In this document: positions 10,249-18,083 of the stretch, in pieces
How the letters are laid out: each line of letters opens with the position of its first letter
Position numbering within the stretch: the first letter of the stretch is position 1
NCBI RefSeq assembly: GCF_009176305.1
Contig: NZ_BLAJ01000008.1
Span: 79,665-143,664, forward strand
Direction of reading: 5' to 3'
Source: Martinezella dioscoreae
GTDB lineage: Bacteria > Pseudomonadota > Alphaproteobacteria > Rhizobiales > Rhizobiaceae
Length of the DNA: 64,000 nt
The notes under the pieces: model-generated
What the model was told of the DNA's origin: nothing
Databases searched by the model: none
What the model saw: only the letters and a program-made list of their open reading frames with translations
Translations under genes and position numbers: made by a program

Positions 10249-10289
10249 GTAAATCGATTTGCAAAAGCATTTGCAAATCGATTTACAAT
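10249..10289 (+). promoter_or_regulatory. Double LacI-type operator over a promoter
   Basis: A perfect 17-bp inverted repeat GTAAATCGATTTGCAAA (10249-10265) / TTTGCAAATCGATTTAC (10270-10286) with spacer AGCA. Each arm itself holds the palindrome AAATCGATTT (10251-10260 and 10275-10284), the shape of a LacI-family site with a central CG. A -10-like TACAAT lies at 10284-10289, and TTGCAA at 10259-10264 could serve as a -35 with a 19-bp spacer. The regulator gene starts at 10306, so autoregulation is expected. Confidence 0.8.
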
Positions 10290-10305
10290 GCCGTAGCCTG
10301 CGCGC

Positions 10306-11310
10306 ATGACCACAATCGCCAAAGTTGCCAAACGTGCCGGAGTGTCGCCGACCACAGTGTCGCATGTGCTCAATCATGCCGACCGTGTCTCGGCGGATTT
10401 GCGCAAGCGCGTTCAAGAGGCAATCGCGGAGCTTGGTTATGTGCCGAACCCGCTCGCCCAAAGCCTCAGGACCGGCCGCACCAATCTCGTTGCCATGCTG
10501 ATCCCGGATATCCGCAACCCCTTCTATCCGGAGATGGTGCAGGCGGCGCAATCCGATCTCGAGGCGATCGGGGTCGATCTCCTGATCTTCAATACCGATG
10601 TTCCCGGAGGCCATTCACAGGAGCACGGCGAGCACTATCTCCGCCAGATCCGTAGCCGGCGCATTGACGGTCTTATCGTCGGCGATTTCGCGCTGCACGG
10701 CATGCATGACGCGCTGCTTGAAATCGATCTGCCGACCGTGTTCATCGGCGACCTGCCAAACAAGGCGGTCGACAGTGTCAAGATCGACGATTTCGGCGGC
10801 GGCCATCAGATGGGAACCTATCTGGCGAAGAAGGGCCATCGTCGCATAGCGCATCTGACCGGCCCGTCCTTCTTCGCCGAGGCCATGGCGCGCGCCGCCG
10901 GATTCGAGCAGGGCTTGCGTGACAACGGCGTCGAGCCGATCGCCGAACTGCGGCGGGAAGGAAGTTATCTTGGTCCGTCAGGGCAAGAGGCGGTCGATTG
11001 GCTTCTGGCAAGCCATGGCGACAACCTGCCGTCGGTGATCTTCTTCGGAAACTACCTGATGGCGGCGGGAGCGCTCGCCGCCTTCTTCGATCGTGGCATC
11101 AGCGTGCCGAAGGATATCGGCGTCGCCGTCTTCGGCGACCAGCCGCAGCTCGAATATGTCAGGCCGCGGATCACAAGGGTCGGCAACACGCCGTCGCTGC
11201 TTGCCCACCGCGCGACCGAGATGCTGCTGGAGCGGCTTTCGGGAGCTTATGCCGGGCCCGCGCGTTCGGACGTGATCCCCTGCAATCTACACGCCTACGA
11301 TACCGCATGA
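10306..11310 (+). CDS. LacI-family transcriptional regulator
   Basis: A 334-residue protein of standard LacI length. Residues 1-25 are the helix-turn-helix (MTTIAKVAKRAGVSPTTVSH, then VLNHADRVS), with the hinge ELGYVPNPLAQSLRTGRT at about 45-62. The remainder is the sugar-sensing domain (LVAMLIPDIRNPFYPEMV and VAVFGDQPQLEYVRPRIT). It heads a plus-strand run with a sugar-binding protein, two permeases and a GH172 glycosidase, which it most likely controls. The double operator at 10249-10286 just before its own start indicates autoregulation. It reads through a hairpin (11320-11347) into the binding-protein gene. Confidence 0.94.
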   Translation: MTTIAKVAKRAGVSPTTVSHVLNHADRVSADLRKRVQEAIAELGYVPNPLAQSLRTGRTNLVAMLIPDIRNPFYPEMVQAAQSDLEAIGVDLLIFNTDVPGGHSQEHGEHYLRQIRSRRIDGLIVGDFALHGMHDALLEIDLPTVFIGDLPNKAVDSVKIDDFGGGHQMGTYLAKKGHRRIAHLTGPSFFAEAMARAAGFEQGLRDNGVEPIAELRREGSYLGPSGQEAVDWLLASHGDNLPSVIFFGNYLMAAGALAAFFDRGISVPKDIGVAVFGDQPQLEYVRPRITRVGNTPSLLAHRATEMLLERLSGAYAGPARSDVIPCNLHAYDTA

Positions 11311-11319
11311 ATTGAGGCT

Positions 11320-11347
11320 CCGTCACCCGGGAGGAGAGTGGTGACGG
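11320..11347 (+). other. Intergenic stem-loop
   Basis: A perfect 8-bp inverted repeat CCGTCACC (11320-11327) / GGTGACGG (11340-11347) with a 12-base loop, between the LacI gene and the binding-protein gene. No T-run follows. It may set the ratio between regulator and transporter transcripts. Confidence 0.5.
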
Positions 11348-11369
11348 CAACGCAAAATGGGAGGAAGTC

Positions 11370-12722
11370 ATGACTGGTAAGGATAAGTTCATCGCCCCCG
11401 CCACCCGTCGCGGCGTGCTCAAGAGCGGCGCGATCCTCGCCGCCGGCGCGGCTGCCGGGTTGAGCGGTTTTCCCTACATTTCGCGCATGGCCGTCCGTGC
11501 GCAAGGCGCGCCGTTGAAGTTCTGGCAGTTCTACGCGCCGGGCGGCCCGGTCCAGAGCCAGATCGACTGGTTCGAGAAAGCGGTTGCGGCCTGGAACGAC
11601 AGCCATCCGCAAAAGGTTGAACTTGAATATGTGCCGAACGCGGAATACATCAATGGACCGAAGCTCGCGACCGCATTCGCCTCTGGCGAGGGGCCGGACA
11701 TCTTCCTGATCTCGCCGGGCGATTTCCTGCGTTATTACAATGGTGGCGTCCTGCAGGACCTGACGCCCCATATCGATGCCAAGGAGGATTTTCCCGAAAG
11801 CGTGATCGCCAACCGCATGGTCGATGGCAAGATCTACGGTATTCCGATGGAAGTCGAGCCGATGGCGATGTACTATTCGGTCAAGGCTTTCGAAGAGGCG
11901 AAGCTCAACGAAAACGACGTTCCGAAGACCTGGGACGATCTGCTTGAGCTTGCCAAGAAGCTGACGACGCCGAAGCGTTTCGGCGTGCTCTTCGAGACCC
12001 AGCCGGGCTACTATCAGAACTTCACCTGGTATCCCTTCCTCTGGCAGGGAGGCGGCGAATTCCAGGGCAAGGACGGCAAGAGCGCCTTCGATTCTCCCGC
12101 CACCGTGCAGGCTCTGAAGTTCTGGCAGGATGCCGTCAACTCGGGGGCGGCTCCGCGCCAGGTGATGGGCAGCGGCGCCAATGACACCGTCGCCAACCTC
12201 GCCTCGGGCTATTGCGCCATCCAGAATGTCGGCATCTGGGGCATCTCGCAATTGCAGAGCAACGCCAAGGATTTCAAATATGGCGTCTTCCGCCTGCCGA
12301 CACCGCCAAATGGCAAATATGTGACCGTCGGCGGCGGCTGGGCCTTCGTCGCCAACGCCAAGAGCAAGAATCCGGATGCGGCGGCACAGTTCTGTGCCTG
12401 GGCGCTGGCCTCCAAGGATAAAGGCTCCGTTCAGCGCGTCGCCGATTGGTGCACCAAAGGCAAGTCGGACATGCCACCGCGCGAAAGCGCTCTTGCCGCC
12501 GGCGGCGATGCCTTCAAGACCGGCATGATCGGCAAATTCGCCTCCGATGTCTATCCGGGCGCGCGTGCCGAACCGCGCGTGCCGCCAGAGGTCTACAAGA
12601 TCATTTCCGATGCGATCCAGCAGACGCAGCTCGGCGGCGCCGATCCTCAGGCGGCGGCAACCTCGGCCTCGCAGCAGCTCGACGCGTTCCTTGGTTCCTA
12701 TAGCGGCGCGCCGATCCTTTAA
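11370..12722 (+). CDS. Periplasmic sugar-binding protein (CUT1)
   Basis: A 450-residue protein of the SBP_bac_1 (MalE/UgpB-type) family. The N-terminus has a twin-arginine-like or Sec signal (ATRRGVLKSGAILAAGAAAG, mature start near VRAQGAP). The family features ASGEGPDIFLISPGDF and GVLQDLTPHID are clear, and WAFVANAKSKNPDAAAQF is the usual late motif. The ATG at 11370 follows GGGAGGAAG. It hands an oligo- or monosaccharide to the two permeases downstream. No ATPase gene follows, so the transporter must borrow one. A GH172 gene in the same run suggests a furanoside substrate. Confidence 0.94.
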   Translation: MTGKDKFIAPATRRGVLKSGAILAAGAAAGLSGFPYISRMAVRAQGAPLKFWQFYAPGGPVQSQIDWFEKAVAAWNDSHPQKVELEYVPNAEYINGPKLATAFASGEGPDIFLISPGDFLRYYNGGVLQDLTPHIDAKEDFPESVIANRMVDGKIYGIPMEVEPMAMYYSVKAFEEAKLNENDVPKTWDDLLELAKKLTTPKRFGVLFETQPGYYQNFTWYPFLWQGGGEFQGKDGKSAFDSPATVQALKFWQDAVNSGAAPRQVMGSGANDTVANLASGYCAIQNVGIWGISQLQSNAKDFKYGVFRLPTPPNGKYVTVGGGWAFVANAKSKNPDAAAQFCAWALASKDKGSVQRVADWCTKGKSDMPPRESALAAGGDAFKTGMIGKFASDVYPGARAEPRVPPEVYKIISDAIQQTQLGGADPQAAATSASQQLDAFLGSYSGAPIL

Positions 12723-12731
12723 AAGAAACGT

Positions 12732-12762
12732 CGGCCGCCGCGGCAATCCGCTCAAGCGGCCG
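12732..12762 (+). other. Stem-loop after binding-protein gene
   Basis: Inverted repeat CGGCCGC (12732-12738) / GCGGCCG (12756-12762) in the short gap between the binding-protein gene and the first permease. Its position matches mRNA-stabilising or attenuating hairpins known after malE-type genes. Confidence 0.55.
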
Positions 12763-12784
12763 TCTCTCCTTCCGGGACGAGATC

Positions 12785-13729
12785 ATGACGACAATTGCAG
12801 ATGCGACGACAAGCCATGCGAATGGCAGGCGCAAAGGCCTTTCCGCCCGGCATCGCGAGTGGATCGCGGGCTACCTCTTCGTATTGCCCGACGCCCTCGG
12901 CCTCTTTCTGTTTCTCGGCGTGCCGATGCTTCTGTCGCTCGCCCTGAGCGTCTATGAAGTCAACGGCTTCGGTGGCTACAATTTCGTCGGCGCCAAGAAC
13001 TATATCCGCATGTGGCACGACCCCCTGTTTTGGAAGGGAGCGAGGGTGACGGCGCTTTATGCCGTCATGCTCGTGCCCTCGCTTTACGTGACCGGTCTGG
13101 GGCTGGCGCTTCTCGTGCAGCAGACCAACCGTTTCAATGCCGTCATGCGGTCGATGTTCTTCGCGCCAAACATGGTGAGCCTCGTGGTCGTCGCCCTTGT
13201 CTGGCAATTCATGGTGATCGACAAGATCGGCGTCGTTGGTCAGACCATGGCGAACCTCGGTCTTCCCGCTATTTCATTTCTCGGCGATCCGAATTTCGCA
13301 TTGATCACCGTCGTGCTTGTCAGCGTCTGGTTCCTGATGGGCTTCTATATGCTGATCTTCCTAGGTGGCCTGCAGGACATACCAAAGGAGTATTACGAGG
13401 CGGCGATGATCGATGGCGCCGGCCCGGTCAAGCGTTTCCGATATATCACGCTGCCGCTCTTGAAGCCGACGAGTTTCTTCGTTCTCATGGTGTCGATGGT
13501 TGCCGCCGTTGCCGGTGCCCAGGCCTTCGACATCATCTACGTCATGACCAAGGGCGGCCCGGCCAATTCGACGGCGGTGCTGATCGTCTACATCTATCAG
13601 CAAGCCTTTTCTTTCGGCGCCTTCGGCTATGCGGCCGCGATGTCCTCGATCTTGGTCATCGCGCTCATGGCTGTGACAGCCACTTTCTTCGCCGTCACGC
13701 GCGGAGGACGTTTCGATCATGCCGAATGA
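12785..13729 (+). CDS. Sugar ABC transporter permease, CUT1 (MalF-type)
   Basis: A 314-residue protein with six membrane segments, beginning at about residue 28 (GYLFVLPDALGLFLFLGVPM). The EAA loop that docks the ATPase is present at about residues 205-225 (EYYEAAMIDGAGPVKRFRYI). It overlaps the next permease gene by 11 bases. It forms half of the channel for the substrate bound by the 11370-12722 product. The start ATG at 12785 lies after GGACGAG. Confidence 0.94.
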   Translation: MTTIADATTSHANGRRKGLSARHREWIAGYLFVLPDALGLFLFLGVPMLLSLALSVYEVNGFGGYNFVGAKNYIRMWHDPLFWKGARVTALYAVMLVPSLYVTGLGLALLVQQTNRFNAVMRSMFFAPNMVSLVVVALVWQFMVIDKIGVVGQTMANLGLPAISFLGDPNFALITVVLVSVWFLMGFYMLIFLGGLQDIPKEYYEAAMIDGAGPVKRFRYITLPLLKPTSFFVLMVSMVAAVAGAQAFDIIYVMTKGGPANSTAVLIVYIYQQAFSFGAFGYAAAMSSILVIALMAVTATFFAVTRGGRFDHAE

Positions 13730-14567
13730 TGCCTCCAACGCCTATCTCGCGCGATCGCAGGTAACGCTGGTACGCTGCCTGTGGATGCTGATCGCTGCCA
13801 TCCTGGCGCTGATGACGCTGTTTCCGTTGCTCTGGATGGTCTCGATCGCCTTCAAGCCGGCAGCCGAATCCTTCTCCTCATCGCTGATACCGGAAGCGCC
13901 GACGCTCGACAATTTCATCTATGTGCTGACGGGCGTACCCTTCATTCGCTACATGCTCAACAGCTTCCTTGTGTCGGCGACGGTGACGATCGTCGCGCTC
14001 TTCTTCCACACCATGGCTGGCTATGCGCTCGCGCGCCTGCGCTTTCCAGGCCGTGAGATCATATTCCTGGCGATCTTCTCGACCTTTCTCGTCTCGCTGC
14101 CGGTGGTGATCGTACCGCTCTTCATCATCGTCAAGGCGATGGGCATGATCAATTCCTATGCGGGCCTCATCATTCCCGCGATCTTCAACGCCTTCGGCAT
14201 CTTCCTGCTGCGGCAGTACTATCTTTCATTGCCGCGCGAGATCGAGGAGGCGGCGGTGATCGACGGCGCGGGTTACTGGCGGATTTATTGGAGCGTCATT
14301 TTGCCATTGAGCCGGCCGATCATGTCGGCGCTCGCTATCCTGTTCTTCCTCGCCAACTGGAATTCCTTCCTCTGGCCGTTGACGATCACCTCCAATCCGA
14401 ACCTCTGGATGGTGCAGGTCGGCATCGCCAACTTCAAGAGCCAGTATTCGGCTTCCTGGAACTACATGATGGCGGCCTCCACCATCGTCGCCATCCCCAC
14501 CCTCGTCCTCTTCGTGATTTTCCAGCGGCAGATCATGGACTCGCTGAAGACCAGCGGCCTGAAATAG
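13719..14567 (+). CDS. Sugar ABC transporter permease, CUT1 (MalG-type)
   Basis: A 282-residue protein with six membrane segments (first: LIAAILALMTLFPLLWMVSI) and the EAA motif at about residues 172-192 (EIEEAAVIDGAGYWRIYWSV). It is the second half of the channel. Its ATG lies within the previous gene, with GGAGGA upstream, so the two are co-translated. The ATPase normally encoded next is absent; a glycosidase follows instead. Confidence 0.94.
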   Translation: MPNDASNAYLARSQVTLVRCLWMLIAAILALMTLFPLLWMVSIAFKPAAESFSSSLIPEAPTLDNFIYVLTGVPFIRYMLNSFLVSATVTIVALFFHTMAGYALARLRFPGREIIFLAIFSTFLVSLPVVIVPLFIIVKAMGMINSYAGLIIPAIFNAFGIFLLRQYYLSLPREIEEAAVIDGAGYWRIYWSVILPLSRPIMSALAILFFLANWNSFLWPLTITSNPNLWMVQVGIANFKSQYSASWNYMMAASTIVAIPTLVLFVIFQRQIMDSLKTSGLK

Positions 14568-14594
14568 CCGTTTTCCTCAAGACAGGAGACATCT

Positions 14595-15791
14595 ATGAGC
14601 AATCTCGGCCTTTCACCCTTGCGTGGGCTGGCTAAACTGCGCGAAGCAAGGACGCGCCGCTTTTCGAGCTACGACCGCACCGGCGGCAACGACGACCGCT
14701 TCCATATCGAGCCGGGAAAGACGGAGGTGATCGCCGAGCACTCGGGCGCCGGCATCATCACCCATATCTGGGCGACGCTTGCCTGCGAGAGCGAGAATTT
14801 CCTGCGCAAGATCGTGCTTCGCGCCTACTGGGATGGCGAGACGGCGCCGAGCATCGAGGCACCGATCGGTGATTTCTTCGGCATGGGTCACGGCCGCACG
14901 GCGAATTACGCCAGCCTGCCGATGCAGGCGAGTCCCGAAGACGGCAAGGCGTTCAACTGCTACTTCCCCATGCCCTTCGGCTCGCACATGAAGCTCACGG
15001 TGACGAACGAGGCCGAACACGACCTGCTATTCTACTATTATGTCGATCTCGAGCTTCATCAGACGCTAGAGGAGGACATGGGACGCTTCCACGCGCAATA
15101 TCGCCAGTCTCAGCCGCAAGGCATGAGCGACGCGGGCCTCACCAACGAGGAATATCTCTTCGGCGGCGAGAATGTCGACGGCAAGGAAAACTACACGATC
15201 CTCGAGGCCGAAGGCCGCGGTCACTATGTCGGCGTTCTCTACAGCGTTTATTCACGCCGCCGCTCCGAGGTGTGGGATTGGTACGGCGAAGGCGATGACA
15301 TGATCTTCATCGACGGCGAACAGGGGCTCTCGGTGCGGGACACGGTGCGCAAGCCCGATCCGCGCATCGGGCCGAAGGCGGGGCTGATCGAACCGCGAGA
15401 TGAATCCGCATCCGGTGCCAACGACGCCTGGCCGCCGACCCTGCACGGCACCGGCACCGAGGACTATTTCAATACGGCATGGTGCCCGACCCAGGAATAC
15501 AGCGCGCCTTATCATGGCATCATCGCCGCCGGCGGTCCAAACTGGACCGAGCCGGTGACGCTCTACCGTTGGCATATCGAAGATCCGGCGATCTTTCAGA
15601 AGCACATCCGCGTGACGATCGAGCACGGCCATGCCAACCGACGCTCCGACGATATTTCCTCGGTCGCCTTCTGGTATCAGGCCGAGCCGCACAGGCCGTT
15701 CGGCGCATTCCCCGAGGTCGCGGAGCGCGTGCCGACCTTCCGCCGGCCATTCAAGGAAATGGAGATCGCCGTGAAGAAGGCGAGGGGCTGA
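14595..15791 (+). CDS. GH172-family (DUF2961) glycoside hydrolase
   Basis: A 398-residue protein that covers the whole DUF2961/GH172 domain. The two family hallmarks are WYGEGDD at residues 229-235 and GTGTEDYF at 285-292; they hold the likely catalytic glutamates. GH172 members act on alpha-D-fructofuranosides (difructose dianhydride) or alpha-D-arabinofuranosides. There is no signal peptide (MSNLGLSPLRGLAKL), so it works in the cytoplasm on a sugar brought in by the CUT1 transporter just upstream (11370-14567), 27 bases away. The choice between fructose- and arabinose-based substrates is inference and cannot be made from sequence alone. Confidence 0.87.
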   Translation: MSNLGLSPLRGLAKLREARTRRFSSYDRTGGNDDRFHIEPGKTEVIAEHSGAGIITHIWATLACESENFLRKIVLRAYWDGETAPSIEAPIGDFFGMGHGRTANYASLPMQASPEDGKAFNCYFPMPFGSHMKLTVTNEAEHDLLFYYYVDLELHQTLEEDMGRFHAQYRQSQPQGMSDAGLTNEEYLFGGENVDGKENYTILEAEGRGHYVGVLYSVYSRRRSEVWDWYGEGDDMIFIDGEQGLSVRDTVRKPDPRIGPKAGLIEPRDESASGANDAWPPTLHGTGTEDYFNTAWCPTQEYSAPYHGIIAAGGPNWTEPVTLYRWHIEDPAIFQKHIRVTIEHGHANRRSDDISSVAFWYQAEPHRPFGAFPEVAERVPTFRRPFKEMEIAVKKARG

Positions 15792-15850
15792 GAGCGGCAG
15801 CCTGAACTTCACTACAATCGCTATTCCATGCCTTGATTTTGCACAAATGC

Positions 15851-15886
15851 ATCCCTAAAAGAGGTCATATGTGACCTTTTAGGGAT
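15851..15886 (+). promoter_or_regulatory. Toxin-antitoxin autoregulatory operator
   Basis: An inverted repeat ATCCCTAAAAGAGGTCA (15851-15867) / TGACCTTTTAGGGAT (15872-15886), with two unpaired bases (GA) in the left arm and TATG in the centre. The core is AGGTCA-TATG-TGACCT. It ends five bases before the antitoxin ATG and so covers the ribosome-binding region, as expected for repression by a Phd-type antitoxin or its complex. Confidence 0.72.
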
Positions 15887-15891
15887 TCGCC

Positions 15892-16158
15892 ATGACAACG
15901 ATCAGCTTAAAGGATGCCAAGGCGTCATTTTCCCATGTCGTCGATCAGGCTGCCGCCGGTGAGTTCGTGACGATTACGCGCCACGGGCGCGCTGCAGCCG
16001 TCGTCGTTAGCGTGGGGGTGGCCGAGGCGGCAAGAAAGGCGATCCGGAGCGGCCGGCCGAGCCTGGTGCAATATCTGAAGACCTTTCCGGGTGATTTCGA
16101 TCCTAGCGATGATGTTTTCTCAAGAAATCCCGCTCCCTCTCGTGAGGTCGATTTGTGA
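15892..16158 (+). CDS. Antitoxin of the Phd/YefM family
   Basis: An 88-residue protein. The start MTTISLKDAKASFSHVVDQA and the following GEFVTITRHGRAAAVVVS form the Phd/YefM DNA-binding fold. The C-terminal part (about residues 55-88, KTFPGDFDPSDDVFSRNPAP) is Pro/Asp-rich, likely disordered, and would wrap around the toxin. It should neutralise the PIN-domain toxin encoded by the next gene and repress the operon through the palindrome at 15851-15886. Its stop overlaps the toxin start by four bases (GTGA). Confidence 0.92.
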   Translation: MTTISLKDAKASFSHVVDQAAAGEFVTITRHGRAAAVVVSVGVAEAARKAIRSGRPSLVQYLKTFPGDFDPSDDVFSRNPAPSREVDL

Positions 16159-16598
16159 GCTTTCTTCTCGACACCAACGCGATCTCCATGTTCGCCCCCT
16201 CCAAGGCAAGTGCATCGAACACGTTTGCCGAATGGGTGGATGAACAGGATCGGCGGGACGCAATCTATCTTTCTGCGTTGACTATCCACGAGATCGAAAA
16301 GGGCGTTCGGTTATTGGAAGCAAAAGGTGCGAAGACAAAGGCAGCAGGGATTCACACTTGGCTACAAGGGCTAATTGCCGGGTATGGTGATCACATCCTG
16401 CCCGTCGACAAGGATGTTGCGCTTGAATCCGGAAGGCTCGAGGCGAAGGCGGTCATTGCCGGGCATGATCCAGGCGCGGCGGATGCAGTCATCGCAGGAA
16501 CGGCAAGTGTTCATAGGCTCGTCGTGATCACAGCCAATCTCAAACACTTCCTACCGTTTGAAATCCCCGTCCAGTCGCCAGACCAACTCGCGCGCTAA
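16155..16598 (+). CDS. PIN-domain toxin (VapC-type ribonuclease)
   Basis: A 147-residue PIN-domain protein, start GTG at 16155 overlapping the antitoxin stop. The acidic metal-binding residues are in place: D6 (FLLDTNAIS), E46 (TIHEIEKG), D110 (GAADAVIAGTA), plus the conserved N128 (TANLKHF). VapC toxins are Mg-dependent RNases that cut tRNA or rRNA and halt translation. All residues needed for activity appear intact, so the module is likely functional. Confidence 0.92.
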   Translation: MSFLLDTNAISMFAPSKASASNTFAEWVDEQDRRDAIYLSALTIHEIEKGVRLLEAKGAKTKAAGIHTWLQGLIAGYGDHILPVDKDVALESGRLEAKAVIAGHDPGAADAVIAGTASVHRLVVITANLKHFLPFEIPVQSPDQLAR

Positions 16599-16859
16599 TG
16601 CTCCGGTTTGAATAGAGCGTCCTGGCAATTGCAAAAACAGCAAGCTGGAGCACATGGCTTGGTAAGCATGCGCTACCGGCATTTCCCTTTCATGCATCGA
16701 AGAGATCCTGTGGATTCAACCTGAAAGCGGGATGCTCTCGTGCGAATGGATGAATTGAAAAAGCGCTGCGTTAGGGCGCTTTATGTATCGGGCGCGAAAC
16801 GTAAGAGGACGGTTTCTTTCGCCGCGTCGGGTTAATGCCATAGGCGAGTTGCTGGTCTC
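16599..16859. other. Intergenic region with a degenerate inverted repeat
   Basis: A 261-bp gap between the toxin and a glycosyltransferase gene. TGCTCCGGTTTG (16599-16610) and CAAGCTGGAGCA (16641-16652) pair at 10 of 12 positions and could end toxin transcription, although no T-run follows. I see no gene or recognisable promoter. Confidence 0.4.
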
Positions 16860-18068
16860 ATGCGTCTCATACTTGTCAATGATGTTTCGATCGTTCGCGG
16901 TGGCGCGACCAAGGTGGCGCTGCAATGTCTCGAGGCAAGCAGGGATGCCGGGCTGACATGCGCCATGCTGGTCGGTGATGATGGCGAGGGCCTCAAGCAG
17001 CGCTTTGCCGACATCCGCACGGTCGCGCTGGGCGAGCGCGCCCTTCGGGAAGGCCCGGCGACCGTCGATATCCTCGCGAAGAACTACAATCGGCGGGCCT
17101 ATGAGGCGATGGAGGGCCTGCTTCGGGAATCGGATGAGGAAACCGTTGTCCATGTACATGGCTGGTCGCAGATCCTCTCGCCCTCGATTTTCTATGCGCT
17201 TGCCAGGCATCGGGTCAAAGTCATCGTCACGGCGCATGATTTCTTCCTGACCTGCCCGAATGGCGGCCTTATCAATTTCCGCAGCGGCGAGGTTTGCGAC
17301 ATCAAGCCGCTATCTCTCGCCTGTCTGACGACCAATTGCGACAAGCGCAGTTATCTCCATAAGCTTTGGCGCTTCCGCCGCACCCTGACACAGCAGGGGG
17401 TCGGCGAGAGGTTCTGGAGCCAGGTGGGCATCGTCCTGGCGCATGAGAGCATGGAGGCATTTCTACGCACTGGCCCCTTCCGGCATTTCACGACGCTGCG
17501 CACGCCGACGCAGCCATTGACGCCGGCGCCCGTCGAGGCGTGGCGCAACCGCCGCACTGTTTTCCTCGGTCGCATGTGCTGGGAAAAAGGGGTTCAGACA
17601 CTGGCGGACGCGCTCAACAAGACGGGCAGGACGGCAACGCTGATCGGGCGTGGGCCATTGCTAGCCGAGATGCGGCGGCTGTTGCCGCATTGCCATGTGC
17701 CTGGCTGGCTAAGCGACGAAGAGGTGAGCGAGATCGCTGGCACAGCGCGCGTTTTCGTCATGCCGTCGCGCATGCCGGAGCCTTACGGCCTGGTCGCCGC
17801 CGAAGCATTGATGTCCGGCATCCCGGTCATCGTCAGCAGCAATGCGTTGATCGCGGCGGAGGTCGAGGAGAATGGCGCCGGCCTGGTTTTCGATAGCGGC
17901 GATGCGGATTCGCTGGCCGAGAAATTGATGGCGACGGATGACGATCGATTGATGCGGCGGCTGAGCGAAGGGGCATTGGCCCTTGGCCGCCGCATCGCGC
18001 CGAGCAGGGCGGAATGGGGGCGCCGCATGGTGGATATCTATCTGGGACGGGGCGATTTTTCCGCATAG
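16860..18068 (+). CDS. Glycosyltransferase, GT4 family
   Basis: A 402-residue cytoplasmic enzyme of GT-B fold. The N-terminal half carries NDVSIVRGGATKVALQCLEA, the acceptor-side motif, and HVHGWSQILSP. The C-terminal half has VFLGRMCWEKGVQTLADAL and the donor-binding EPYGLVAAEALMSGIPVIVS at about residue 305-324 (E-x7-E motif). It transfers a sugar from a nucleotide sugar, most likely to a surface polysaccharide precursor. The next gene, an epimerase (18084), starts 15 bases after its stop. Acceptor and donor are not known. Confidence 0.9.
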   Translation: MRLILVNDVSIVRGGATKVALQCLEASRDAGLTCAMLVGDDGEGLKQRFADIRTVALGERALREGPATVDILAKNYNRRAYEAMEGLLRESDEETVVHVHGWSQILSPSIFYALARHRVKVIVTAHDFFLTCPNGGLINFRSGEVCDIKPLSLACLTTNCDKRSYLHKLWRFRRTLTQQGVGERFWSQVGIVLAHESMEAFLRTGPFRHFTTLRTPTQPLTPAPVEAWRNRRTVFLGRMCWEKGVQTLADALNKTGRTATLIGRGPLLAEMRRLLPHCHVPGWLSDEEVSEIAGTARVFVMPSRMPEPYGLVAAEALMSGIPVIVSSNALIAAEVEENGAGLVFDSGDADSLAEKLMATDDDRLMRRLSEGALALGRRIAPSRAEWGRRMVDIYLGRGDFSA

Positions 18069-18083
18069 TGGTTGGGGGAGACG

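Noticed and set aside
11295..12755. Long open frame (about 486 codons) on the minus strand opposite the CUT1 binding-protein gene
   Set aside because: The plus-strand product is a clear SBP_bac_1 protein with ribosome-binding site; the reverse frame is a by-product of high GC codon use and has no recognisable domain.
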